A stretch of 64,000 nt of DNA from Acuticoccus mangrovi (GTDB taxonomy: Bacteria > Pseudomonadota > Alphaproteobacteria > Rhizobiales > Amorphaceae). The notes below the pieces were generated by a model that ran no database searches, was not told where the DNA came from, and was given only the letters and a program-made list of their open reading frames with translations. Both the position numbers and the translations under genes were made by a program. The stretch is from contig NZ_JAEKJA010000001.1 of assembly GCF_016411865.1 (NCBI RefSeq), positions 434,001-498,000 on the forward strand. The letters run 5' to 3'. Of the stretch, positions 29,009 through 37,867 are shown piece after piece (position 1 is the stretch's first letter; each line of letters starts with the position of its first letter).

Positions 29009-29026
29009 TTCATCAAATCAATTGAA
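29009..29026. promoter_or_regulatory. Candidate LysR binding site in divergent gap
   Basis: The 85-bp gap between the operon start and the lysR start contains TTCA-N10-TGAA (29009-29026) including the palindrome TCAATTGA, in an AT-rich patch within otherwise GC-rich DNA. The position and spacing fit a LysR-type site controlling both directions. Inferred only. Confidence 0.4.
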
Positions 29027-29041
29027 CCAAACCTTTAATCC

Positions 29042-30013
29042 ATGAACCCGCATAATCTGACGCTGAAGCAGCTGCGCGCATTCCAGGCGATCGCCGACGA
29101 GGGCAGCTTCGTGGCCGCCTCCAAGAAGCTGCATCTGTCGCAGCCGGCGCTGAGCCAGTGCGTCAAGCAGCTCGAGGCGGAGCTCGGCGGGCGGCTCTTC
29201 GATCGGACGACGCGCTCGGTCCGCCTCACCTCGCTCGGCATGAGCTTCTTGCCCTATGTGCGCCATCTCCTCGCTCAGCTCGAGACGGTGGTGACGAACA
29301 TGCAGGAGCTCGTGTCGCGTCGGCGGGGCGAGGTGACGATCGCCTGCCTTCCCTCCGTCGCCTCGCGCCTGATGCCGCGCGTGGTGGCCGAGAACGAGCG
29401 CGCCTTTCCCGGCATCCGCGTCAACATTCGCGACGCCAACATGCGCCAGGTCGCCGAGAAGGTGCGCTCCGGCGAGGCCGATCTCGGCATCGGCAGCCTC
29501 TATGAGGAGGATCCCGACGTATCCTCGGCGCTGCTTGCCGAGGACGAGATGCAGGCGGTGCTGCCGGCGACCTCGCCCCTCGCGCGCCATCGCCGCCTCG
29601 CTTGGGACGATCTCGCCGACGCGCCGTTCATCTCGCTCTCCCACGACAACGGCGTGCGTGATCTCCTCGATGCGGCGCTGCGTCAGCACGCGATCCGGGT
29701 GCGCACGGTGGCGGAGGTCTCCAACATCTCCACGCTGACGGCGATGGTGGAGGAGGGGATCGGCATCTCGGTCCTGCCGTCGCTCGCGATGCCGCGCGCC
29801 TCCCATCAGGTGGTGCGCGTGCGCCCGCTCCGCCCGCTCGTCAACCGCACGATCCACCTCCTGTGGCGCACCGGGATCGCCATCTCGCCGGCGGCGGAGG
29901 CGGTGCGCATCTCGCTGCAGAAGGTGGTGGCCGAGGATCCAGAGCTGAAGCACCTGCCCCACGTCATCTGGACGGAGGGCCCGAGCTGGCTCAAGGAGGC
30001 TTCGAGCCTCTAG
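29042..30013 (+). CDS. LysR-family transcriptional regulator of the divergent operon
   Basis: A 323-residue regulator. The N-terminal winged helix-turn-helix is LKQLRAFQAIADEGSFVAAS and KKLHLSQPALSQCVKQLEAE with LGGRLFDRTTRSVRLT. The effector domain runs from about residue 92 (RRGEVTIACLPSVASRLMP) to the end, with the usual GIGISVLPSLAM segment. It is divergent from the five-gene catabolic operon with only 85 bp between starts, so it most likely activates that operon when an intermediate is present. The effector is unknown. Confidence 0.92.
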   Translation: MNPHNLTLKQLRAFQAIADEGSFVAASKKLHLSQPALSQCVKQLEAELGGRLFDRTTRSVRLTSLGMSFLPYVRHLLAQLETVVTNMQELVSRRRGEVTIACLPSVASRLMPRVVAENERAFPGIRVNIRDANMRQVAEKVRSGEADLGIGSLYEEDPDVSSALLAEDEMQAVLPATSPLARHRRLAWDDLADAPFISLSHDNGVRDLLDAALRQHAIRVRTVAEVSNISTLTAMVEEGIGISVLPSLAMPRASHQVVRVRPLRPLVNRTIHLLWRTGIAISPAAEAVRISLQKVVAEDPELKHLPHVIWTEGPSWLKEASSL

Positions 30014-30019
30014 GCCCGT

Positions 30020-30045
30020 CCGGGACCGCCCGCGCGGGGGCCCGG
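30020..30045. terminator. GC-rich hairpin after lysR
   Basis: CCGGG (30020-30024), the internal palindrome CCCGCGCGGG (30029-30038) and CCCGG (30041-30045) can form a strong stem just after the lysR stop, before the convergent cellulase gene. No U-tract. Probable but not certain terminator. Confidence 0.35.
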
Positions 30046-30101
30046 CTCCATCTGGCCGCGCCGTTCGAGCCGCGTGGCGGCGTTCGGCGTGCGCGCCGCG
30101 A

Positions 30102-33100
30102 CTATCCGGTCAGGACCATCGACAGATACTCGTCGGAGGCGTTGAGGGCGGCGGTGCCGTATTGTCCGGCGTAGTCGAGGACGACGGTGAACGCCTCGAC
30201 GTCGCCAGGGGCGAGGCTGGTGCCGCCGTCATAGGGGGCGAGCTGGAAGACCGGCGTGTCGGGGTCGAACGACAGCGTGTCCGCGCCATAGACGCCGTCG
30301 GAGCGGACGGCAACGTCGATGAGCGGATCGAAGGCGATCGCGAAGTCGTCGACGTCGACCGCGTCGTCGCCGACATTCTCCGCCGTGATGACGATGACGG
30401 CGCCCATGCCCCAGTCCGTCTCGGTGGTCACCGAGAGGTCGATCTCGGGCTCGGTGGTGTCGGTGGCCGTCTCGCCGGCCGTCTCGCTGGTGTCGGGCTC
30501 GGCGACCTCGACCGCGAAGTCGTCCAGCGTCACGCCGAGGGAGGAGCTGTTCCAGGTTCCCGGATAGTCGAGCACGAAGTCGAGCTTGCCGGTCTCTCCG
30601 GGGGAGAACACGCCGTCGGGCGCCGCGTCGTCGAGCTGGAACGTCACGCTGTCGCCGGTGTTGGCGATTTCGACGCCGCCCCAGATCTGGTCCGGTTCGA
30701 TCGTCACCGGATAGTCGGTGGCGAAGGTGATGGTGATGTCACTCGCCGCGACGTCGGTGGAGCCCGAATTGGTGAGGTCGACGCGGATATAGGCGCCGCT
30801 CCCCCAGTCGTTGACCGTGGTGAGGACGAGATCGAAGGCGGAGGAGGCCGCCGGCGCGCTGACCTCGATCAGGACGTCCGCCGTCACGGTGCCGCCGTTT
30901 CCGTCCGAGATCGTGACCTCGAAGCCGTCCTCGCCGGCAAAGCCGCTCTCTGGCGTATAGACGACGGCGCCGTCCTCGATGGCGACGGTGCCGCTGCTGC
31001 CGGCCGCGACGGCGCTGATCGAAAGGGAATCGCCATCGACGTCCGCGGCGCCGAAATCGGCGAGATCGATGGTGACGGGCGTGCCGGCGGGCGTCGTGAG
31101 GCTGACATCCTGCGCCGTCGGCGCGTCGTTGACGGCGGTCACGGCCACGTCGACGGGCAGCGCCAGAACGCCGCCGTCGCCGTCGGCGACGGTGACGGTG
31201 AAGCTGTCGGCGAGCGTGGAGTCGGCGTTCGGCGTGTAGGTGATGACGTCGCCGTCGAGGCTCACCGTCCCGTGGCTGCCGCCATCGACGGCGGTGACGC
31301 TGAGGGTGTCGCTGTCGATGTCGGAGACGCCGGCGATGACGGTCGCGACATCGAGCGTCACCGGCGTGTCCTCGAGCGTCGCGATGAAGATGGGCTCGCC
31401 GGTCGGCGCGTCGTTGACGGGCGTGATCGTGACGCTGACCGGGAGGAGGAGCGTGCCGCCGGCGCCGTCGGAGATGGTGATGGTGAAGACGTCGTCGCCT
31501 GAGGCGTTCGTGTTCGGCGTGTAGACGATGGACGCGCCGTCGAGGGCGACGGTGCCGAGCGTGGCGCCGCCGACGGCGGTGATGGTGAGCGCGTCGCCCT
31601 CGGCATCGAAGACGTCGGCGAGAACGCCGTCGACGTCGAGGCTGGTGGGGGTGTCCTCCGAGGTGGTGATGGCGATGGGATCGGCCGTCGGGGCATCGTT
31701 GACCGGCGTGACGGTGACGGCGACCGCGACCTCGCTCGTCGCGCCACGATCGTCGGCGAGCGTCAGGGTGAAGCCGTCCTCGCCCGCGTAGTTGGCTGCG
31801 GGCGTATAGACGATGGCGCCGTCGGCGAGCGTCACCGTGCCGTGGGCCGCGCCGCCGACGCCGGCAAGGCTGATCGCGTCCCCGTCCGCGTCGCTCGCGG
31901 CGGCGAGGAGGGCGGCGACGTCGAGGCTCGCCGTCCCGTCCTCGGCGAGGACGAGGGAGGGCGGGGCGAGCAAGGGTGCGTCGTTGCGCTCAGTGATCGC
32001 CACGCTCACCGGCAAGAGCACCGTGCCGCCGGCGCCGTCGCTGACGACGAGGCTGAAGGCGTCGCTGCCGAAGGCGTCCGCGTCGGGCGTATAGACGATG
32101 GCGTCGGCGCCGATCGTGACCGCCCCGAGGCCCGGAGCGTCGCCGATGCCGGTGATCGTGAGGGTGTCGCCGTCGACGTCGGCTGCCCCGGCGAGGAGCG
32201 TGTCGAACGGGACGGTGAGGGCGGCATCCTCTCCCGTCTCGAGCGATACTCCGTCGGCGGTCGGCGCGTCGTTCACCGCCGTGACGGTGACGTTCACGGT
32301 GGCGGTGGTCTCGTTGCCGGTGCCGTCGGAGACGGTGAACACGAAGCTGTCGCTGCCGTTGGCGTCGGCGGCGGGGGTGTAGAGGAGCCCGGAGTCCTCG
32401 AGGCTCACCGTGCCGAGCGCGCCGTCTGTCACGGCGACGACGGTGAGGGTGTCGCCGTCGGCATCGCTCGCGTCGGCGAGCAGCGTGTCGAAGGAGAGCT
32501 CGGTGGGCACGTCCTCGAAGAGGGCGAAGTCGACGTCGGGCACGACGGGCGCGTCGTCGAGGGCCGCATCGATGCGCGGGGTGAGCACCGTGAAGGTCGT
32601 GCTGTCCACCCCGAGGCTGGATTGCTGGTAGACCCCGTCATACTTCAGCACGAACAGGAAGCTTGCCACCTCGCCCGGCGCGACGGTGGGCCCGTCGTTC
32701 CAGGTCTGCAGCTGGAACACCGGGCGATCGGGGTCCTCGTCGATCACCGTCGCGCCCCAGACCTGGCTGGTCTGGATGGTGACGTCGGTGTCGGGATCGA
32801 AGGCGATGGTGATGTCGCTGAGGGTGATCGTCTCGTCGCTCGTATTGGTCAGCTCGACCGTGAAGACGGCACCATTGCCCCAGTCGGACGGATCGACGAT
32901 GGCGATTTCGAAGGGGCTGGTGCCTTCCGGCTCGGCCGGGTCCTCGGGCAGCGGCTCGCCGTCGCCGACTTCGACGGTCGCCGCCGCGAGCAGGGCTTCG
33001 AGATATTCGTACTGGTAGGTGCGCACCGTCTCGAAGTCGGAGCCGAGCAGGCTGTAGGTCAGCGTCTCGGTGGAATCGCCCGGGTTGAGCGCCCAATAGG

Positions 33101-34112
33101 CCCAGCCGGCCACCGACATCTCGTCCGCGGAGATGACGCCGTCGCCGTCGCGATCGCCCATGAGAACGTTGGCGAGAGCCTCGCTCCAGGCCGAGTTCTC
33201 GCCGTCCTCGACGCCGAACTCACCGAGGAAGATCGGTACGCCGAGTTCTTCTTCGACATAGCCCCAATAGGCGCGGAAGATCTCGTAGTAGGTGTCGTAG
33301 GAGGACGACTCCAGCTTGTCCGTCGACGGGTCGCCGTAGTCGTGGGCGGAGTAGACGAGCTTGTTCGCCACGTCGAGGACGACGGGATTGTCGGCGACGT
33401 CCTTGAGGTTGCCGCCCCAGGTGTACCAGTCGCCGTCCGCCGACAGCTGCACGCCTTCGACGATGATGAGCCAGTCGTCGTCGATCGCCTGGATGGCGTT
33501 GCCGGCGAGGGTGGCGGCGCGCGCCATGTCGTCCCAGGTGGCCGAGTAGGGCTCGTTGCGCAGGTCCGCGCCGATGACGTTGGCCTTGTCGGAGAAGAGA
33601 TCGGCGAGCTGCTCCCAGGTCGCGATCCAGTCCGCTTCGGTGTAGTTGTCCTCGCGCCAGTCACCATAGTAGCCGTCGAAGCTTCCATCGGTGAAGCGCA
33701 GGAAATGATTGTCGAGGATCACCGAGAGGCCGTGCTCGGCGGCCTTGTCGATGATGACCTCCATGATTTCGAGCGTATTGAGGCCGACGAGCTCGGGATT
33801 GAGCGTGGTGTCGATCGGAAAGGCGGGGTTCACCTCGAAGGGATCGAGCACGCTCTCGATGGAAAAGGGCAGGCGCAGCGTGTTGAAGCCGAGATCGACG
33901 ACCTGCTGCAGCATGTCGTCGATGGAGCGGTATTCGAGCCCGATCGGGGCGCCGCGATTGGTCTCGAGCCCCCACCAGTTGATGGCCTTGATGGTGACCG
34001 CGTCGCCGTCCTGATCGACGATCCGGTTGCCGGACGTGGAGAGCGCCGCGAACGTCTTGCCGGTGAGGAGCGAGGCCGGGAGGTCGGACGGATCCGGTGA
34101 TACCACGGTCAT
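30102..34112 (-). CDS. Large modular GH5 endoglucanase-like protein with three CBM-like modules and six Ig/cadherin-like repeats
   Basis: A 1336-residue protein. Residues about 20-385 form a GH5-type catalytic barrel: INWWGLETNRG, LGFNTLRLPFS, acid/base Glu187 in ADLRNEP and nucleophile Glu298 in FLGEFGVED, with an EF-hand-like loop DRDGDGVIS near 318. A CBM2-like module follows at 397-510, six cadherin/tandem-95-type repeats at about 524-1085, and two further CBM2-like modules at 1088-1200 and 1224-1336, each with a DWG.GA opening. It should hydrolyse beta-1,4-glucan outside the cell. No N-terminal signal peptide is visible, so type I secretion by a C-terminal signal is possible, but no transporter is nearby. 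The ATG at 34112 has a weak GAAGAA ribosome site. Confidence 0.88.
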   Translation of the reverse strand: MTVVSPDPSDLPASLLTGKTFAALSTSGNRIVDQDGDAVTIKAINWWGLETNRGAPIGLEYRSIDDMLQQVVDLGFNTLRLPFSIESVLDPFEVNPAFPIDTTLNPELVGLNTLEIMEVIIDKAAEHGLSVILDNHFLRFTDGSFDGYYGDWREDNYTEADWIATWEQLADLFSDKANVIGADLRNEPYSATWDDMARAATLAGNAIQAIDDDWLIIVEGVQLSADGDWYTWGGNLKDVADNPVVLDVANKLVYSAHDYGDPSTDKLESSSYDTYYEIFRAYWGYVEEELGVPIFLGEFGVEDGENSAWSEALANVLMGDRDGDGVISADEMSVAGWAYWALNPGDSTETLTYSLLGSDFETVRTYQYEYLEALLAAATVEVGDGEPLPEDPAEPEGTSPFEIAIVDPSDWGNGAVFTVELTNTSDETITLSDITIAFDPDTDVTIQTSQVWGATVIDEDPDRPVFQLQTWNDGPTVAPGEVASFLFVLKYDGVYQQSSLGVDSTTFTVLTPRIDAALDDAPVVPDVDFALFEDVPTELSFDTLLADASDADGDTLTVVAVTDGALGTVSLEDSGLLYTPAADANGSDSFVFTVSDGTGNETTATVNVTVTAVNDAPTADGVSLETGEDAALTVPFDTLLAGAADVDGDTLTITGIGDAPGLGAVTIGADAIVYTPDADAFGSDAFSLVVSDGAGGTVLLPVSVAITERNDAPLLAPPSLVLAEDGTASLDVAALLAAASDADGDAISLAGVGGAAHGTVTLADGAIVYTPAANYAGEDGFTLTLADDRGATSEVAVAVTVTPVNDAPTADPIAITTSEDTPTSLDVDGVLADVFDAEGDALTITAVGGATLGTVALDGASIVYTPNTNASGDDVFTITISDGAGGTLLLPVSVTITPVNDAPTGEPIFIATLEDTPVTLDVATVIAGVSDIDSDTLSVTAVDGGSHGTVSLDGDVITYTPNADSTLADSFTVTVADGDGGVLALPVDVAVTAVNDAPTAQDVSLTTPAGTPVTIDLADFGAADVDGDSLSISAVAAGSSGTVAIEDGAVVYTPESGFAGEDGFEVTISDGNGGTVTADVLIEVSAPAASSAFDLVLTTVNDWGSGAYIRVDLTNSGSTDVAASDITITFATDYPVTIEPDQIWGGVEIANTGDSVTFQLDDAAPDGVFSPGETGKLDFVLDYPGTWNSSSLGVTLDDFAVEVAEPDTSETAGETATDTTEPEIDLSVTTETDWGMGAVIVITAENVGDDAVDVDDFAIAFDPLIDVAVRSDGVYGADTLSFDPDTPVFQLAPYDGGTSLAPGDVEAFTVVLDYAGQYGTAALNASDEYLSMVLTG
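30860..32540 (-). repeat. Six tandem repeats of about 93 residues inside the cellulase gene
   Basis: The encoded units share ED-T-DV at the start, SDADGDxL with Ca-binding acidic residues, GTVxLxDGxIVYTP, GxDxFTxTVSDGxGG and the terminal VTAVNDAP joint. They are diverged at the DNA level, so the repeat is ancient. Repeat 6 lacks the opening ED pair (TTPAGTP) and has no VNDAP ending, marking the end of the array. Such repeats usually act as calcium-stiffened spacers. Confidence 0.85.
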
Positions 34113-34597
34113 AATTCTTCAGTTTCCGGCCGTGGCGACGCACAGCTCATCCAATGAATTGAACGACGCCCACGGCGAGACCCCGCCGCATCCGTCGCGA
34201 CACCAGGCCGAGCCGACCCATGGCGGCGCGTCCCGTTCGGCTCGAAAGGGCTCACCAAACCTGCCTTATCCTCCAGCGGTCGGCACGATAGATGATGCCC
34301 AAGCCCAACTGTTCCGGCTAAAAATCTTGAGCCGGTAGGTCTAAACTGTGTCAATTGTATTGTTTTTGTTAGAATCTATAGGATCACTTTTATGTCGTGC
34401 GGTGCAAGGCCTAAAAGTGAAGAAAATGAATGGTTTGTGGGCACGCACCCCGCCGGAGCACCCCGGTGTCTCCGGGAGGCGACGGACAGGGGTCGGCAAC
34501 TCTCGCCATTGACAGAGTGGGGCGGCGGACCTTTGTTCGTGCTTTCTGTTCCGGCAACATCGAGAGGGCTGTCCGCGATGCTGGCAGCGGTGGTGGC
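34113..34597. other. 485-bp divergent intergenic region with an AT-rich core
   Basis: Between the cellulase start and the metallo-hydrolase start. The segment about 34320-34415 is strikingly AT-rich for this genome (runs such as TTGTATTGTTTTTGTTAGAA and TCTATAGGATCACTTTTATG), a likely promoter zone for one or both genes. No convincing gene is seen; the frame upstream of 34598 is open back to 34430, but its translation lacks metallo-hydrolase character. Confidence 0.5.
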
Positions 34598-35479
34598 ATG
34601 AGCGAATTCGATCCCCGCTATGGCGAGGCCGTGGGCCTCGGCAATGCCATCGTGCGGCTGGTCGCCAACAACCCGGGACCGCTCACGGGTGCCGGCACCA
34701 ACACCTATCTTCTCGGCACCGACACGCTGATGATCCTCGACCCCGGGCCGGACGACGCCGCGCACCGGGCGGCGATCCTTTCCGCCGTGGCGGGGCGGCC
34801 GGTGAGCCACATCCTGATCTCCCACACCCACCACGATCACATCGAGGGACTGCCGGCGCTCCGGGCCGAAACCGGCGGGCTGACCGTGGGGGAGGGGCCT
34901 TATCGGGCCTCGCGCGCACTGAACGAGGGGGAGACCAATCCCTTCGCCAAGTCGTCCGACACCGACTTCGTGCCCGACATCGCGATGGCGGACGGCGACC
35001 GCCTCGACAATGGCGAGGTCGCGGTCGGGGCGATCGCGACGCCCGGCCATACGGCGAACCACCTCGCCTTCACCCTCGGCGAGGACTGCTTTTCCGGCGA
35101 TCACGTGATGGGCTGGTCGTCCACCGTCGTCGCTCCGCCGGACGGGTCGATGCGGGACTACATGACCTCGCTCGAGCGCCTGCTCGGCCACGCCCACGCG
35201 CGCTATCTGCCCGGCCACGGTGATCTCATCGAGGAGCCGCACAAGCGCGTCTCGGCGCTGAAGTCGCACCGCCTGATGCGCGAGCGGGCGATCAAGGAGC
35301 GCCTTCAGAAGGGCGACCGTACCGTCGCCGAGATCGTCGCCGCGCTCTATACCGACATCGATGTCCGGCTCGTACGGGCCGCCGGCCTCTCGGTGCTCGC
35401 CCAGCTCGAAAAGCTCGCCGACGACGGCGCCGTGGTCGCCGAAGGGTACGGCGTCGACGCGCGCTGGCACCTCGCCTGA
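34598..35479 (+). CDS. Metallo-beta-lactamase-fold hydrolase (LACTB2/glyoxalase II-like)
   Basis: A 293-residue MBL-fold protein. The metal motif is ISHTHHDHIEG near residue 75, with further ligands in TPGHTANHLAF, FSGDHVMGW and the late LPGHGDLI. A C-terminal winged-helix domain (about 225-293, TVAEIVAALYTDIDVRLVRA) is as in the LACTB2/MBL-fold thiolesterase or nuclease group. GTGAGTNTYLL is the usual N-terminal beta hairpin. The ATG at 34598 (MSEFDPRYGEAVGL) is preferred. Substrate unknown; soluble cytosolic enzyme. It is convergent with the acyl-CoA synthetase gene. Confidence 0.88.
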   Translation: MSEFDPRYGEAVGLGNAIVRLVANNPGPLTGAGTNTYLLGTDTLMILDPGPDDAAHRAAILSAVAGRPVSHILISHTHHDHIEGLPALRAETGGLTVGEGPYRASRALNEGETNPFAKSSDTDFVPDIAMADGDRLDNGEVAVGAIATPGHTANHLAFTLGEDCFSGDHVMGWSSTVVAPPDGSMRDYMTSLERLLGHAHARYLPGHGDLIEEPHKRVSALKSHRLMRERAIKERLQKGDRTVAEIVAALYTDIDVRLVRAAGLSVLAQLEKLADDGAVVAEGYGVDARWHLA

Positions 35480-35500
35480 AGGCAGCCGTCGCGCCGCCGC

Positions 35501-37132
35501 TCAGGCGCCGTAGTAGGTGCGGTAGCGCTCGCGCAGCGTCAGCTTGTGGATCTTGCCCGTCGCCGTGTGGGGGATCTCCTCCACGAACTCGACGCTGTCG
35601 GGAAGCCACCATTTGGCGACGTGCGGAGCGATATGGGCGAGGATCGCCCCGCCGTCGCGCGCTGCCCCCTCCACGGGAACGATGAGGAGGAGGGGCCGTT
35701 CGTCCCACTTCGGATGCGGCACGCCCACCACGGCCGCCTCGGCGACGTCGGGGTGGGAGAGCGCGGTGTTCTCCAGTTCGATGGACGAGATCCACTCCCC
35801 GCCGGACTTGATGACGTCCTTCGAGCGGTCGGTGATCTTCATGAAGCCGAGCGCGTCCATCACCGCGACGTCGCCGGTGTCGAACCAGCCGTCGGGGCTG
35901 AAATTCTCCGCGCCGGAGTTGCGATGGTAGCGGCCGGCGACGGCGGCGCCGCGCACCTTGAGGCGGCCGAAGGTGCGCCCGTCGCGCGGCACGGGGCGGC
36001 CCTCGTCGTCGGTCACTGTGGTCTCGACGGTGAAGGGCGGGCGCCCCTGGGTCTCCTTGACGGCGAAGCGGGCGGCTTCGTCGAGCTCGCGGTGCTCGGG
36101 GAGCGGGCGGGCCATGGTGCCGAGCGGGCTCGTCTCGGTCATCCCCCAAGCGTGCACCACCTCCACGCCGTGGCGCGTCTCGAACGCCTCGATCATCGCC
36201 CGCGGGCAGGCGCTGCCGCCGATGACGAGACGCTGGAGCTTCGGCAGGCGCCCGCCCGTCTCCTCCATGTGGCGCAGCAGGCCGAGCCAGACGGTGGGGA
36301 CGCCGGCAGAAAGGGTCACCCCTTCCGCCTCCATCAGTTCGAACAGCGAGGCGCCGTCGAGATGGGGGCCGGGCATCACCATCGCCGCGCCCTGCATCGG
36401 GGCGGAGAAGGCGAGCGACCAGCCGTTGGCGTGGAACATCGGCACCACGGGCATGACGACGTCGTTGGCCGAGATGCCCAACATGTCGGGCACCGACATC
36501 GCCATGGCGTGGAGCACGTTGGAGCGGTGGCTGTAGACGACGCCCTTCGGCGCGCCGGTGGTGCCGGAGGTGTAGCACATGCCCGCCGGCGCGGTTTCCG
36601 GCACGCTCACCCAGTCCGCCGGGGCGGCGCCGGACATGAACTCGTCCCATGCCGTGATCTTGAGGGCCGTCCCCTCGAGCGCCGTCGGCGGGATCGCCGC
36701 CCACGGCTCCAGCACGACGACCTCCTCCACCGTCCGCAGACTGTCCGCGATCCGCTCGATGATCGGCAGGAAGCTCGCCTCCACCACCAGGATGCGGTCC
36801 TCGGCGTCGTTGACGATGTAGCGGATCTGATCCTCGAAGAGGCGCGGGTTGATGGTGTGGTGCACCGCGCCGGCGCCCATCACGCCGTACCAGAGGGCGA
36901 GGTGGAGATCGGTGTTCCAGGCGAGGGCGCCCACCCGGTCGCCCGGCTTAAGGCCGCGGGCGAGGAGGCGACCGACGATCCGCCGCGCGTCGTCGCGCAC
37001 CTCGGCGTGGGTGGTGCGGACGATTCGCCCGTCCGGACGGCGCGTCACGATGCGGCGGCCGCCGTGATAGGCGGCGGCGTGGTCGATGATCCGATGGACC
37101 AGCAGCGGCCAGTCCTGAATGGAGCTGAGCAT
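35501..37132 (-). CDS. Acyl-CoA synthetase (AMP-forming; medium/long-chain fatty acid type)
   Basis: A 543-residue ANL-superfamily adenylating enzyme that activates a carboxylic acid as acyl-AMP and transfers it to CoA. Core motifs are the P-loop YTSGTTGAPKGVVYSHRSN, the Y/W-GMTE motif HAWGMTETSPLG, GWFDTGDVAVMDALGFMKI, the hinge TDRSKDVIKSGGEWIS and the catalytic Lys in TATGKIHKL. The pattern and length match the AlkK/medium-long-chain CoA ligase branch. The ATG at 37132 (MLSSIQDWPLLVHRI) is chosen; a longer frame to 37297 has no family similarity. Confidence 0.92.
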   Translation of the reverse strand: MLSSIQDWPLLVHRIIDHAAAYHGGRRIVTRRPDGRIVRTTHAEVRDDARRIVGRLLARGLKPGDRVGALAWNTDLHLALWYGVMGAGAVHHTINPRLFEDQIRYIVNDAEDRILVVEASFLPIIERIADSLRTVEEVVVLEPWAAIPPTALEGTALKITAWDEFMSGAAPADWVSVPETAPAGMCYTSGTTGAPKGVVYSHRSNVLHAMAMSVPDMLGISANDVVMPVVPMFHANGWSLAFSAPMQGAAMVMPGPHLDGASLFELMEAEGVTLSAGVPTVWLGLLRHMEETGGRLPKLQRLVIGGSACPRAMIEAFETRHGVEVVHAWGMTETSPLGTMARPLPEHRELDEAARFAVKETQGRPPFTVETTVTDDEGRPVPRDGRTFGRLKVRGAAVAGRYHRNSGAENFSPDGWFDTGDVAVMDALGFMKITDRSKDVIKSGGEWISSIELENTALSHPDVAEAAVVGVPHPKWDERPLLLIVPVEGAARDGGAILAHIAPHVAKWWLPDSVEFVEEIPHTATGKIHKLTLRERYRTYYGA

Positions 37133-37867
37133 GGCGCCCCCGCGTCGCCCCCTGGTGGTCCCCGTTGTGGCCCGGGGTCGGGGAAAGCATAGCCCGACCA
37201 TCGGTTTGCGCAACAGGGTGGTTCGCCGCCGGGGGGTGGCCTCGGCGCGCGGCGGACCATGGCGAGGGGTGTCGAAGTCATGGTCGACGCCATGCACGAT
37301 TCCGCTGCGGGCGGACGTGACCGCGGTGAGATTTGGGCCCGATCCGACGAGATGATCGGCAGCCTCGCGTGGCTATTTCTCTGCCGTGCGGGGAGCGGGG
37401 GAACGGGCTCGTCGATCATCCGTCTCCACCGCCTCGATACCAAAACGATCCGCCGGGGCCGAGGGCGATGTGACAGCATTTTGCTGCACCGCGGCGATTT
37501 TGCCCGGAATCATTTCCACCTGTGCGGTCTTTGCTCTAGAGTGAGGGCGAGGATGGGCAGTCCGGTTGCGCGGCACGCGGTGCGGCACGGACCGGCCGCC
37601 CAGTCGGCCGTGCCTGGCGCCGTTGCGCGGCACGGCTCGCGCGGGTTGCCGTCCGGCGACCCGACCCATCGGGGCGACCGGTCCGCCGGACGCCTTTCGC
37701 GACGGCTGAGCGCGTGTCCCTCGACGCGTGCCGGTGCCGCGAGGAACGGGCCTTCCACGAGGAGGCGCGGTCGTCGCGGGACACGGTCGTCACTCCCCTA
37801 GTCGGCCGTTCGGCCGTGCGGCGTCGCCTCGCGCGGCTCCGCTTCGAGAACTCACGACGAGGAGTCC
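37133..37867. other. 735-bp divergent intergenic region
   Basis: No gene is supported. Open frames here translate into Arg/Gly-rich low-complexity sequence without ribosome sites or family motifs. It holds two copies of GTTGCGCGGCACG (37565-37577 and 37622-37634) and a GC-rich hairpin (GCACGG near 37583 with CCGTGC near 37608). GACGAGGAGTCC before 37868 is the ribosome site of the next gene. A long leader or an unrecognised small RNA is possible. Confidence 0.4.

Noticed and set aside
30860-32540. CRISPR-like tandem repeats
   Set aside because: The periodicity is about 280 bp, in frame, diverged at DNA level and encodes protein repeats.
23937-34112. Genomic island with integrase or attachment sites
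   Set aside because: No integrase, tRNA gene, direct repeats or transposase was found and base composition looks like the flanks.
34430-34597. N-terminal extension of the metallo-hydrolase
   Set aside because: The translated extension has no fold character; the ATG at 34598 gives the normal family start.
37259-37801. A possible 180-residue gene in the 735-bp gap
   Set aside because: The composition is arginine/glycine-rich and there is no ribosome site or homolog-like motif.
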